A stretch of 61,472 nucleotides of DNA from contig JAUCBJ010002569.1 of NCBI GenBank assembly GCA_032718475.1, positions 1-61,472 of the forward strand, read 5' to 3'. Source of the stretch: Nemertoderma westbladi. Taxonomy: Eukaryota > Xenacoelomorpha > Nemertodermatida > Nemertodermatidae. Positions within the stretch are counted from its first letter, which is position 1. Each line of letters begins with the position of its first letter. The notes under the pieces are model-generated. The model saw only the letters and a list, made by a program, of their open reading frames with translations. It was not told the DNA's origin and made no database searches. The position numbers and the translations under genes were made by a program. This document shows positions 34,367-45,745 of this stretch, piece after piece.

Positions 34367-37300
34367 CTAGGTATTTGTTGATTGTTTCAACAAAGCAGAA
34401 AAATATCCCATTTCATTAGCCAGTAATTCATCAGGGGTGCCAAATTCAACAACCCTTCCACCATCCATTACTAAGATCTTATCTGAGTCCATGACAGTAT
34501 TAAGTCTGTGGGCGATAGTAAGAACAGTACAGTCAGAAAACTTACTTCTTATTGTCTCTTGAATAACCAAATCAGTTTTATTATCAACATTGGCTGTAGC
34601 TTCATCCACAACAATTATCTTATTCTTCCTCAGCATAGCTCTAGCAAGACAGATTAGTTGTCTTTCACCAACACTAAAATTAGTTCCATACTCGAATACT
34701 TTTGAATTTAAACCAATATTATCAATATTTATTGATAAAGATGATTTTCTTGATATTTTATTTTCTTTATTTGATACTTCATTGGACATATTATTATGTT
34801 TAAAAAAAACACCATGTTCTTCAAGAATACTTGATGTCCTTTCCCTAACAGCTTTATCAAGCTTTACATCACCCAATGTCATCCAAATATCTGCATCGGA
34901 GAATTCTTTAAAAGGGTCAAGATTATATCGCAGAGTTCCAGAGAATAATACAGGATCTTGAGGAATAATTGAAATACATTTTCTGAGATCATTGAGATTC
35001 ACTTTGGTCACATCAGTACCACCAATCATCAAAGAACCAGTTGTTTCAGTTAGTTGGAACAATGCAGCTGTTAACGAACTCTTTCCTGCACCAGTACGTC
35101 CAACAATTCCTATTTTTTCTCTGGCATTGACATTAAAAGAAACATTTATTAAAACTTGTGGCAGCGATTCATGGTATGATAAACAGAGTTCTTGAAAGCA
35201 GATTGATGGATTATTGATAAATACATTTGGAAGATTTGGTTCCCCACTTTTGACAATCATATTTTTCTCTTGATCCAATTTTGTATAATTATAAACTCTT
35301 CCAACTGATGTCATGAGTTCTTCAACTTCTGAAATTGTTCTCACCAAATACTGGAATGCCATCATGGTTGTGAAAGCATAAGTAAGTGATAAACCAACTG
35401 ATCCGACATCTAAACTATCGGAGTTGAGCACAGCTGTAAGTGCTGTAAATGTTATAAATATGTTACAAAATGCATCAATGGAGAAGCCAAACCATCTACT
35501 AACAAGTAGATAAACAATCCAAACACGAGAATGAGCATCTAAATGACCATATAATTCATATTCAAATCGCTTTCTTGCATCTAGTGCTCGAATGACACTC
35601 AGTCCCTCCAATGAAACGGATATGTGGTGGAATATTGGAGTGCGAAGTGATCCCTCAATTTTTTTAACTTGTTTTGATGTCTGTACATAAAAGTGTCTCT
35701 GAGTTATTAAGATAATAGCCAAAGGAAATACAGGAATCAACATATATGGGTTCATGATAATCACAAATACAACAATGCAAAAAAATTTGATGCCAATGCG
35801 AATGACATCAGTCAATTTTTGCAAGAGTAAATTATCTATTATACCAATATCCTTCGAAAATTTATTCAAAATATCACCAACACTGTTTGTGTCAAAGAAA
35901 TAACACGTGGCATACATTATCTTCTGAAACATGTCATTATGCAATCGAATGGCAGCCCGTAACAATGTTTTAATTGTGACAATCGTAGATGATCCAGTGA
36001 GAATTAAAGAGATAAAGATTAAGCAGCCATAAACAGCAATGATATAATCTCTTGTAAATGGCAGCATTAACATACTAGTTACCAAATAGTAAAAAAATGA
36101 TATATTAACATAAGATGGAATAATATCTAATATGATATTGTTATTAATAAGGGAACCATTGGCAAAATAAAGTGTATTTGAATTATTATTGTATGGAAAG
36201 TCGATGCCAGCCCTATTTCCATAAACTGACCATTGTGCTAACCACCAATCACACATCATTTTACTTATTTGCACTAAAAGTGCAAAGAACAGCATAGTAA
36301 ATAATAAAGTGAAACCTGTTGCTTTTATATAGTAAATATAATAACCCATATTTATATTTGGATTACTTGTTGTAGATGAACCTTTCAATGTACTAATCCT
36401 TTCAGTACTCATAACTTTATACTGAGGAGTTACATTATCTGCCATATCTTTCTGTATTTTATTTTCATTAATGTGAAATATATGGTGTTGATTCAGATAA
36501 TTGTAAACATCTATATATTTTCCATATATCACAGACTTTCCTTTATCAAGTGCAAGAACTCTAGTAGATTGTTGCAAATATTGAATTTGGTGTGTTGCCA
36601 AGATCACTGTTTTTTCTTTCAAATATCCCCTAATGCACTTTTCAAACAAACAAGCGCCAACATTCGTATCAACAGCTGAAAGTGGATCATCAAGAAGATA
36701 AATATCTGCATCAGCATAAACAGCTCTAGCTAATGATATTCTAGCCCGTTGACCCCCTGATAATGCTAATCCACGTTCACCAACCAAGGAATTGTGTCCC
36801 TCTGGAAAACTACCAATATCATCTTCAAGTTCACAAACTTTTATGACTTTATAATATTTATCCTCAATAAACTCTTCTCCAAATACAACATTCTCCATCA
36901 CTGTACCCGAAAATACCCAACCACTTTGTGGACTATAGCTAAGTTTACCACCAACTTGGATTCTCCCAGATACTAAATGTAATTCTCCAAGGATTGTATT
37001 CAACAAAGATGACTTCCCAGACCCAACAGGGCCAACAATGCAAATAAGTTCTGATGAATTTGCCATTAGATTCATATTCTCAATGGCATAGGAACTCAAA
37101 TTCTTTACACTATAACGAGAGCATACGGAATCCAATATTAAAGTTCCTCTGTTTGTTATACATGATATACTATTGCTTATATTTTCCTGAATTTCATTCG
37201 AAGGTGAATGGGAGAGTAAGATTTCATTTTCATCCATAACTCTGTAGCCATCAGTTGTTGGTTCTTTTAAATCTATAAGAAGAAAATTCTCAATTCGCTG

Positions 37301-37422
37301 TATTGAAACTCGAACTCTTATAAAATGCATAACCCCTTTCAAGCCCAGTAGAATCACAAAATGATTAAAAACAAATAAGAGACTCATAACTGGAAAAACT
37401 GTTGTTGGATTTAGTTCATTTC
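34367..37422 (-). CDS. ABCC4-like: ABCC4/MRP4-like transporter, exon 3 (end of TMD1, NBD1, TMD2, NBD2)
   Basis: Final coding exon of a 1362-residue ABC exporter. The acceptor is TTGCTTATTCTTTAG before 37422. The first two bases complete a Gly codon split with exon 2, and the stop is TAG at 34369-34367. NBD1: Walker A GPVGSGKSS (full-protein residues 475-482), ABC signature LSGGQ (565-569), Walker B IYLLDD (585-590). In the latter, Asp replaces the catalytic Glu, as is usual in ABCC NBD1. TMD2 spans roughly 700-1040. NBD2: Walker A GRTGAGKSS from 1119, signature FSVGE (1260-1264), Walker B IIVVDE (1280-1285), H-loop His about 1316. ABCC4-type proteins export organic anions, cyclic nucleotides and conjugates from the plasma membrane. 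NBD2 carries an extra Asn/Ser/Lys-rich segment at about 1218-1248 before the signature. A single 3-kb exon for this region is unusual for the family. Confidence 0.93.
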
Positions 37423-39108
37423 CTAAAGAATAAGCAATGAAGAGGTCACATGCATGCATCCAGCCATCCCCATAAATGTCAGCAATCTCCATGAATGTAA
37501 GTTCATAATTGTTTATAAGGTCCTAACCAATCATGAAAAACATTTAAGGAAAGTTATTATAAATATATGATATATGATATGATTAATTTCGTTATTTTTA
37601 TTTAGTAGGTCATATTAATTGATACAATCATTAGTAATATGTGAGGGAGTAAGGGTCTAAGCCTCGATACCAAAAATATAAATATTAAAAATTTAATTCT
37701 TATTTCCAATACACAAAACCAAAATCTGTGTTCTAGAACACTAATATATATTTTTTTTAATGTATCTGATCCATCCCGTTACACTCCACCTACCTGGAGA
37801 ATGGGGAGGTGGACTGATTTACGAATCAGTTCAGGTATGTAGCCAATATTCCATACCAGATAATGTAGGAAGCAATGTTAGCCATGAGATGATTTAATAA
37901 CTCATCCCAGGGGAAAGGGGCTAATACAGGGTAAAGGGGGCATGAGAATATAGGAGTGGAATAAGCCAAACAATGGGAGGACCACAGCTGGTTGTAACAA
38001 GGTGTATCGATTGGTTGGCAGGTTTACTTGTTAGGGCTGTGTAATACATTCCCCCTAATTTTCCTCATATATAAACATACTAGTAAAGAATACTCAATTC
38101 AAAATAACTATTCACATACTTGTATGTGAAGTAGCACTTTACAGTGTGATGATCTGAGTGCTTTGTTACACGAACAAACATAGTGAGTGAGTGAAAATAA
38201 AGCCACGAGGATCAGAACACTGTAAAATACTTTGCAACAAGTATGTATGTAGTTTTATTCCAAAATTGTAGCATTACGAAATGATTGTATATATATTTAT
38301 AAGTGATAGAAACTGCACAAAATAAATTAGTTGCTGTATAAATAAATGTAAAAATGACATAAATTTTGTTATGAAAAAGTTAGCTTATATTTATGGTGGC
38401 ATTTGGAGCCATGTTAATAGTTTATAGCTACTGGATATTAATAGCAACTGGTAGGTAATGCCTTTCTGGTTGTCAGGCAATTAATTATAAATTCCAACTA
38501 TTGACTATGTGGTAACCATGACGACATGACTTTACGGTCACACCGTCGGGGCATTACATAAATAATAATACACCAATACAATACTAAATGTACAGGCCAA
38601 TAAAATAATGTAATCTCCTCTAAAGTTGTAAGGGGCTAAATAACAATTCGCTGTTAATACTAGTGGCATTGAGTAATCCTACAATTTTGGAAAAATATAC
38701 TATGCAACTATAAAATTACATAGCACATGTGTCTAGAATGAAGAATATCCATGGAAACAGCAATCTTTTGTGGAATAATAAAACAATATAATGTTAAATA
38801 AAATTATTATTTATAATTATAATTATTTTTAAATTATTTGGGTCGGAATTATCCTATGCTGGATCTGGACAATGAACATTTTCCATGAAAATTTCATTCG
38901 ATCTCTGAGTGGGTCGGAAATGTCCCTGTCGCAATTGCCCGGGTCGGAATTGTCGGATCATGCCACTGTAAACTGATCATATCCCTTAAGCTTCCTTCAT
39001 CCCATTCAGACCTTATCTCATTCAGAGCATCATAATAATCGCATTTTACATATAAAATATGATGAAAGCTTTAAAGGACATTCAAGATCTGGCTGGATGC
39101 TTACGGAC
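37423..39108 (-). other. Intron 2 of the ABCC gene
   Basis: The intron is bounded by a donor (CAG then GTCCGTAAGC at 39108) and an acceptor (TTCTTTAG at 37423). Both joins preserve phase 1. It contains an imperfect fold-back (38114-38245) and, near 38840-38955, GGGTCGGAATTGTC-like motifs. No gene is visible. Confidence 0.8.
38114..38245. repeat. Fold-back repeat in intron 2
   Basis: The left arm, 38114-38154 (CATACTTGTATGTGAAGT to GATGATC), is an imperfect inverted copy of the right arm, 38210-38245 (GATCAGAACACTG to CAAGTATG). It is about 130 bp end to end. It could be a small MITE or hairpin insertion. No clear target duplication was found. Confidence 0.5.
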
Positions 39109-39925
39109 CTGTTTCTCCTCCTAAGAAATGATGGGACACAAAGATGATGAATGTGACAATTAAAATGAAACTTTCTGGCATTCGAGTTAATAATCCTTCA
39201 CAGAAATATGTCTTTTGTGTCTCCTTTATTTCTGAACTACGTGATTTATTAATTCTTCTACAGAAAGCCTTCTCCCAAGCATATAATTTGATGATTCGCA
39301 TACCCATAATAACTTCATTCATTAGTTTTATTCTTGAATCTGTCAATTCACAAGCTTTCTTTTTATAGTGGGCTATCCATTTACCAATAAATATTTGAGA
39401 GGGAAAATATATACAGAAAAAAATAAATCCAAAAACAGAAGCCAGACCAATGAGTCTATAGATTAGTCCAAATATCACAAAAATAACCAAAGGCATAATA
39501 ATGGAATATGACATTAGAGGTAGAGCTGTTGTAAAAATATCACTATCAGTTGATATTAAATTGTTGACCTTCCCAATTGTAACTTTATTTAACGTTCTTC
39601 GATTCATATTTAGGAGTTTTCTGTAAATCATGGTTTGCAGTCCAATCCGTATCCTGACTTCTATGATATAGAAATGGTGAAACATTCTATGGCCTCCCAC
39701 AGAACTGAATACAGAACACAGAGTCAATGTAAAAGTATATAGTAATGCTTCAGTTGAACCCATGGTGCTATTGGGAACAAACTTCTGCAATAATTTCCCT
39801 AATACAAGGCTCTGTGCTATATTGCAAGATACTACAAATATAGGTAAAGGCAATAAAACCAGAATATCTCGCCATAATGTTAGGAAGAGAGCGCGATGTA
39901 GGAGTGGATTCTTCTTCTTGCATTC
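39109..39925 (-). CDS. ABCC4-like: ABCC4/MRP4-like transporter, exon 2 (transmembrane domain 1)
   Basis: The acceptor TTTTCTTCTAG precedes 39925 and the exon starts GAATGCAAG (ECKKKNPLLHRAL). The donor is after 39109, leaving one base that joins exon 3 to make Gly. It encodes residues 73-345: helices LVLLPLPIFVVSC, TEALLYTFTLTLCSVFSSV, IIMPLVIFVIFGLIY and FGFIFFCIYFP, then the coupling region KLMNEVIMGMRIIKLYAWE, which is diagnostic of ABCC TMD1. The first exon-2 codon joins exon 1 in phase 0 (IWDQ then ECKKKNP), matching the usual junction region between the N-terminal linker and TM1 in short ABCC proteins lacking TMD0. Confidence 0.9.
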
Positions 39926-40039
39926 CTAGAAGAAAATACATAAAATAAAATTAGATCATCAAGTTATCAATAAAATTCCCAGGCCACTTAGACTGTTTTT
40001 CATGAAGATATTACTAAATAATCTGCGTCACTTCTAGGC

Positions 40040-40320
40040 TATTTGGATGATGAGACTCTCCGCGGAAGCTCTGAGAACCTGGAAAGGGCTCTTGACATTC
40101 TGCAGCAGTGAGGCTCCCAACGTCCACAGTCAGGCTTGCACGTGAACTGCATCAAATTGCAGGTCTTTCTCCCTGACAACACATGTCTCTCTGTATATGT
40201 TTTCTGCCATTTTAAATTGATGTTATTATTATGTTATTTATGTTCTGTTGGCCTCACCCTGCTTGGTGCACCCATTGGTCCTGCATCATTCTGTGAAGAG
40301 GTCGTCATCATAACGGTTTT
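40040..40320 (+). pseudogene. Reverse transcriptase fragment in intron 1
   Basis: The plus frame gives LDDETLRGSSENLERALDIL, then a stop, then GLHVNCIKLQVFLP and, after a gap, LTLLGAPIGPASFCEE. This is the RT catalytic [YF]xDD-like zone (LDDETL), the following GLHLN..K block and the LLG.PIG block found in many invertebrate retroelement RTs. It may belong to the same family as the C-terminal fragment at 30600-31175. Confidence 0.55.
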
Positions 40321-40674
40321 TGACATTAATGAGTACTTTTGGAGCAGCGTTTGTGGCTCAAGGGTGGGACAGAAATGAAGTCTCAAGGCAATTTGCCTCA
40401 GTCAACATACAAAAAAGCTACTATGATTATAACTTAGGAGTAACTCAACGACGGGCAAAGATTTTACACAACATACTAGCGCTTTCAAAATATAAAGAGA
40501 ATCGTAACAATGAACTATACACAACAGGGGAAGCAAACAAACTATAAAAGATCTACATGTGTACCATGTAAGGAGATGCTACCTATGAAGAAATTTCACT
40601 CCAATACTAGTGATATTTTAATCTGTATACTATTAGATGTAACAAGACATGTAACAGCAACAATCTTGTGTATA

Positions 40675-40794
40675 TAGTAACATGCCTTAAATACAATAAA
40701 CAAGGGGTGGGCTCAACCATTAAATTCCTGTATTTAGTAACATGCCTTAAATACAATAAACAAGGAGTGGGCTCAACCATGAAATTCCAAGCTA
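40675..40794. repeat. 60-bp tandem duplication
   Basis: Two nearly identical 60-bp units, 40675-40734 and 40735-40794, start TAGTAACATGCCTTAAATAC and differ at only a few positions. Confidence 0.9.
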
Positions 40795-41159
40795 TGACAG
40801 GAAACTATAAATCTCTAACAGAAAGACACTGAGTTGTACAATTGATGCACATTTCACCAAATTAGAAGACCATGCGTTTGCAGATGTTAGGATCACACCC
40901 ATTGAAACAGTAACAGCGAGTACAAAGAACTTAAAGACAAAACTAAGAAAAATGGAGGGATACTGGCAATGCCAACTGAATCTACAAGCCTTTGATCCAT
41001 CTTAGAGACTCATACTGTAAAACACTTTAAATAATAGTATAATTTTAATATGTGTAGTTTCTTAGAAACTAACATTTACTATTATTTAGCTACTGTGAAA
41101 GCATGATTAATGCCCCTGATTTAGACATAATGCCTAAAGCGTATTTATTGGGATGACAT

Positions 41160-41275
41160 ATGTAATTATTGGGGTGCATTGGGGTGATTAGCATAATCAT
41201 TGGGTGCATTGAGGTGATTATTGGGGTGAATTGCGGTGCATTGGGGTGTATTTGGGTGCATTTGCATTGGGGCGT
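41160..41275. repeat. TTGGGGTGCA-type minisatellite
   Basis: A degenerate run of 8-20 bp units built on ATTGGGGTGCATT and ATTGGGGTGATTA. Confidence 0.7.
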
Positions 41276-42289
41276 TTAGACGGACCCCAAAAAGTTGGTG
41301 TGTGTGAGGGGGTCCAGCAACAAGTTTCAGAAACAGGTTGCAGAAACAAGTTGCTCCATGTGATTCCATTACAGCTATAGGCCCTATAGTTTACAATGCA
41401 TAGTTAAGGTTTGCTTAGAGTCTGAGAGATGGCGAAAGAGCAAGCACAGCCTTACTTAAATTTGGCAGGCAAAGCACTTCTTGGTTGCTAGGCCCTCTCT
41501 ATTACTACCACAGAGTCATTCATCTGGAGTCAAGTTCTATAGTCAAAGTCAACTGTACACTTTAACTAAGAAGCATTCACCTGGACTGCTGCATTCATTG
41601 TAACCCCTTCACAATATTAAATGTTGCAAAGATTTTTTAATTAATCTATATACTGCTTATCATACACTCTACTATCATCATTAAATTATTCATTTTTGCA
41701 TTACCAATAGGGCGCGAGGTAGGGTCAGAGTAAAACGCGGATCCGGATCCGGATTCTACATTTAACATTGTCCCTACGGAAGTCAATTTTTTTTACATTT
41801 TTATAACTCCCAAAAATAAAACTATAACCTGTTCTATTGACTTTAGTTTATTGTTTTGGTTAAAACAACGTGCCACTGTAACCGGCTCCTTTCCCTTAAT
41901 TGATAATTTTGGAATCTGGATCCACGTTTTACACCTACCCCGCGAGGTAGGCCTAGGCCTAGCAGTTCAGTCTGTCACTCTGCAAGTTGGGTCTTGGGCA
42001 TCTACGTGATGCAGGCCGTCCCGAGCACGTGAACGTGAAATGCCGTTATCTTGAGGATAATTATTTTATTTGTGAATGCATAATAATTGAGGTCAAATTG
42101 GGCTATTCTGTAGAGATTTTTGCCAAAATTGCTGCTCAGCAGGCAGGAAACTGTGTATAACAGTTGTCTATGGAGCATATTTTCAAATTATTTTCGCCAT
42201 TTGATGGAAGAAGATTAAGAGATTGGGCGTCTTTGATTGCAGTATTCTCCATTTCCAATTTATCACAAATTTCGACAATATTATGATTG

Positions 42290-42915
42290 TAAGCAGATCC
42301 AATCCGCTACACACCACCAATATTGGGATTGTAAGTGGATCCATCCCGCTACACGCCACCAATATTTGGATTGTAAGCGGATCCATCCTGTTAGCTACAC
42401 GCCACCAATATTTGGATTGTAAGCAGATCCATCCCGCTACACGCAACCAATATTTGGATTGTAAGTGGATCCATCTCGCTACACACCACCAATATTTGGA
42501 TTGTAAGCGGATCCATCCCGCTACACGCCACCAATATTTCGATTGTAAGCGGATCAATCCCACTACATGCCACCAATATTTGGATTGTAAGCGGATCCAT
42601 CCCGCTACACGCCACAAATATTTGGATTGTAAGCGGATCCATCCCGCTACACGCCAACAAATATTTGGATTGTAAGCGGATCCATCCCGCTACACACCAC
42701 CAATATTTGGATTGTAAGCGGACCCATCTCGCTACACGCCACCAATATTTGGATTGTAAGCGGATCCATCCCGCTACACGCCACCAATATTTCGATTGTA
42801 AGCGGATCCATGCCACCAATATTTGGATTGTAAACGGATCCATCACGCTACACGCCACAAATATTTGGATTGTAAGCGGATCCATCCCGCTACACGCAAC
42901 AAATATTTGGATCAT
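42290..42915. repeat. 42-bp minisatellite, about 15 units
   Basis: The unit contains GGATTGTAAGCGGATCCATC followed by CCGCTACACGCCACCAATATTT. One unit has a 6-bp insertion near 42388 and one is deleted near 42810. Because 42 is a multiple of 3, several frames stay open on both strands. They are repeat artefacts. Confidence 0.92.
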
Positions 42916-43118
42916 GCACTTCTGGGAGCATATGATCATGTCTTTTAGCCATCAAAAATTTCATTTTTTTTTATAAATCTCAGAAAATATCATAAATGTA
43001 CAACTGGTATAAACAAGTTAAACTGATTAACTATTCTAGAACAATTTTAATTTTATGGAAACAAAGACAACATGAAAAAATTAAATAAAGGAACAAATTA
43101 GCTTGTTGTTTTTTTGTA

Positions 43119-43143
43119 CTAGAACAAAAAATATTTGTTCTAG
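43119..43143. repeat. Palindrome, copy 1
   Basis: CTAGAACAAA and TTTGTTCTAG form a perfect 10-bp inverted repeat with a 5-base centre. An identical palindrome is at 43331-43355. Confidence 0.8.
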
Positions 43144-43194
43144 AACAAAATTTGAATATTAAATTAATAGCATTACTAGCTAGTATAGAAAATT

Positions 43195-43216
43195 GGGGGG
43201 GGGGGGGGGGGGGGGG
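43195..43216 (+). repeat. Poly-G run of 22
   Basis: An uninterrupted G homopolymer. It could form G-quadruplex in DNA on the plus strand. Exact length may be affected by sequencing error. Confidence 0.7.
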
Positions 43217-43330
43217 TGCACAAAACACACTAGTACCTTCCTTGTTTTCTCCCATAAGTAGCTATTTATAGCTAATGTTATAGAATCCTATGCTTTTTTT
43301 ATACAAACCAGGCTTTTATCTAAAAAATGT

Positions 43331-43355
43331 CTAGAACAAAAAATATTTGTTCTAG
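43331..43355. repeat. Palindrome, copy 2
   Basis: Same sequence as 43119-43143, again followed by AACA. The repeated palindrome and its similar flanks suggest a short dispersed or duplicated element. Confidence 0.8.
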
Positions 43356-43420
43356 AACATTAATTTAGCGTAAAATACATTATTTCATATTTTAATATAA
43401 AAAAATGGATCTAGGTCAAT

Positions 43421-43496
43421 CCGGACAATTCGGTCCCGAACAATTCGGCCCTAGGACAATTCGGTCCCGGACAATTCGGTCCCGGACAATTCGGTC
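43421..43496. repeat. 15-bp tandem repeat (GGACAATTCGGTCCC)
   Basis: About five units of GGACAATTCGGTCCC with small variants. Related motifs in the opposite sense (GGGTCGGAATTGTC) occur near 38840-38955 in intron 2. Confidence 0.85.
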
Positions 43497-43529
43497 CCTG
43501 TCCGTTTGCTGATAGCAACTTTTTAGTGC

Positions 43530-43760
43530 TTTTTTGATATTGGTGAATGTTCTAGTACATTAGTATTTTTTTATGGTAGCTAGTGTTTTTTTACTAGCTA
43601 GAATTTTTTGAAATTTAAAAAATACGGCATTTTTTTTTATTTTTGTTATTGGTAAGTGTTCGAGAACATTATTATATATTATTTATTAAGGTGTAGCTAG
43701 TGTTTTGTTTTACTAGCTAGCATTTTCTTGAAATTATAAAAAAATTTGTGAAAACATTGA
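43530..43760. repeat. Diverged tandem duplication of about 115 bp
   Basis: Both halves contain GGTAAGTGTTC-like or GGTGAATGTTC-like sequence, then ACATTA, GTAGCTAGTG, a T run, ACTAGCTAG and TTGAAATT. Unit 1 is at about 43530-43640 and unit 2 at about 43650-43760. Confidence 0.65.
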
Positions 43761-44463
43761 TATTTCAGAATTAGGCCTAAATAAACTGTTGCAAAATATA
43801 TTAATTACCAAAAATATTGATGATATTATAACAGTTTAAGCTGAACAGAACATCGTGGTACGTTTTACCACTTTCACCACAATTTATACAGTATATTATT
43901 ATGTTGCCGTGGAAACTGTCATAGTAAATACTCCACAATTTTACGATTGTGAACAGCTCACGGACACACAAAACAAATGGCTATAAAAAACTTAGGCCCA
44001 GGGAGCAGAAAGTCTACCCAAGTTTTTTTTCACTCATGTCCAACTAGGATTCGGTGACAAAACCCCGTCCACCCCAAAATTCATACAGGGTCTAAGGCCA
44101 GGGACTGGAGTAATATACAAAATCTATGATTTTGATAATTAATTTTTCTATAATAGAAAAATTGCTACGAATGAAAAATATCAATGTCAGCGAATATATC
44201 TTAATAAAATATGCTTAGTTTTTAAAATTAGAATTGGAGGAATTCTATTTTTTAAGTGGAATTATTTTGGGAACAGGGGTTGTGGGGATCGTCTAATCTT
44301 ATGATCATACCGATTTGCATCCCAATCCGCAGGTCGACATCCCACTGTACCAGAAAAAAAGAATGATGATAGAAAACATTTATTAGATTGCCTGTTGAAC
44401 CCAATGATAAAAGCAGCTATTTATATGTACCGGTATAAAAGTTTAAATAACTACTTAACTTAC

Positions 44464-44679
44464 CTGGTCCCAGATTGTTTGGAATGCTTTGTGAATATTT
44501 TCTGCTTTCTCTTTCGGTAAATTATCATAGAAATCCTCTTTAACTAATTTTCGTTTTCTAGCAATAGATACGAAGGGAAGTAGAAAGCAATATGTGAGTC
44601 TGAGGAATAAGTTTGTGGTATAATATGGATTAGGTGGTGGTTTGGATGGAGTAGTAGTAGGGTTGGTGGTGTCTTTCAT
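44464..44679 (-). CDS. ABCC4-like: ABCC4/MRP4-like transporter, exon 1 (N-terminus)
   Basis: The start chosen is ATG at 44679 (MKDTTNPTTTPS); another in-frame ATG lies 8 codons upstream at 44703. The exon encodes 72 residues and ends at CTGGGACCAG before GTAAGT. The stretch NPYYTTNLFLRLTYCFLLPF, then KEDFYDNLPKEKAENI and IWDQ, is the cytosolic N-terminal linker of short ABCC proteins, with no TMD0. The join to exon 2 is phase 0. A TATA-like TTATATAA on the minus strand (44716-44723) lies about 40 bases upstream of the start, a weak core-promoter candidate. Any non-coding 5' exon would not be seen. Confidence 0.85.
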
Positions 44680-44999
44680 TGTACAGCGATTAACTAATAA
44701 CAATTCGAACCGAAATTATATAAATGTTTGGCAACACTAATTAATACAGGCAAATATAGCAGCTATAAGTGAATAATGAATTTCAATGTTGAAGGTAACT
44801 AAGAATTGAACTTAGTAGTTTCCTATGAGTTAAATTATAATCTCAATCTTATTATTATATACTGGATTGCATTAGAAAGATAGTAATATTATTGGTTGTT
44901 GCCAGGCTTAAAGTTCCATCTTACATCATTCAAGCGAGTTATTGACCAATGAGCCTGTGGTACACTTTGAATGTAAATTTACCTCTGCAAAATTAGCAG
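44680..44999. other. 5' flank of the ABCC gene
   Basis: AT-rich, no other gene seen. It probably includes the promoter of the minus-strand transporter gene. No CpG-rich island is present. Confidence 0.4.
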
Positions 45000-45745
45000 A
45001 ATCATTACTACTTGTACTAGTACTACTACTACTGCTACTACTACAGTATAATCGACCTGCTGCATTGCAGCTGCACATTGAGATGATATGCTGGTTTAAC
45101 AAAAATATTTTGCTACCACCACAATTAACATACTCCAATGTAGTGTGCATTAAAAATACTATGCTGGCTTATCGACGAAATTGCGCTGCCACAACTCCTT
45201 ATCCCACATGACTCTCGCGAGACCATCTGTTTCTTCATGTCCATGGTCCTTTAATAGGCGTCACAAGATCCTCTGCAGTTAGGGCCCAACATGGACTCCC
45301 ATATAAGAGTACTGGTACTGCTGCTGCCCTAATAATCGAACCTTTGAGATTCCATTGTACACTATGGGACTTTCAAATCTTGGATACACTATTTAATTCT
45401 GGCCATGCCTTCCCCTTACATATCCGAAAGTCTTCACCTGACTTCCAGATCCATGATTCGAAGTAGCAGAAGTCCTCCTCGTGCTCAAGCAAGCCATCCA
45501 TGGAGCTTACAATCAGACATTTCCTGAGGGCTGTCAAGGTTCACTGTCATAATTTTGGTCTTTTTGGAGTTTACAAAAATACCAACACTAGAAGCACCCT
45601 GCTCCAATGAGCAGAGGAGCCTTTGGGCTCCAGCTAGTGATTCTGAAGGTATGCCTAAGTCATCAGCAAAGTTTAGATCAGTAAGGTACTGCATGGGAGA
45701 GCCATGAAAGTAGGCGATGCCCCTGACAATGTTTGTTAGAGGGTG
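45000..45745 (-). pseudogene. RTE-type LINE, copy C (decayed, 5'-truncated)
   Basis: The minus frame retains YLTDLNFADDLGIPSESLAG and SSVGIFVNSKKTKIMT, the catalytic FADD and following blocks, matching copy A from about 29655 on. The 3' end, at about 45000-45190, has an extra insertion of about 95 bp before TGCAGCTGCAATGCAGC and ends in a long GTAGTAGTA tail. Multiple frameshifts make it non-coding. Confidence 0.8.

Larger units (their letters stand above)
39926..44463 (-). other. Intron 1 of the ABCC gene, repeat-rich
   Basis: The donor is GTAAGTTAAG from 44463 and the acceptor TTTTCTTCTAG ends at 39926. This 4.5-kb intron holds an RT relic (40040-40320), a 60-bp tandem duplication, a G/T-rich minisatellite, a 42-bp minisatellite, two palindromes, a 22-G run, a 15-bp repeat and a tandem duplication at 43530-43760, each listed separately. 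Confidence 0.8.

Noticed and set aside
39101-39108. Splice donor at GTAAGC, four bases downstream of the one chosen
   Set aside because: It gives the wrong phase and an immediate stop when joined to exon 3, whereas CAG then GTCCGT joins in phase to give ETG then NELNPTTVF.
42183-42976. Frames reading SKYWWRVAGWIRLQ and similar repeats
   Set aside because: They are translations of the 42-bp minisatellite in several frames and have no independent support.
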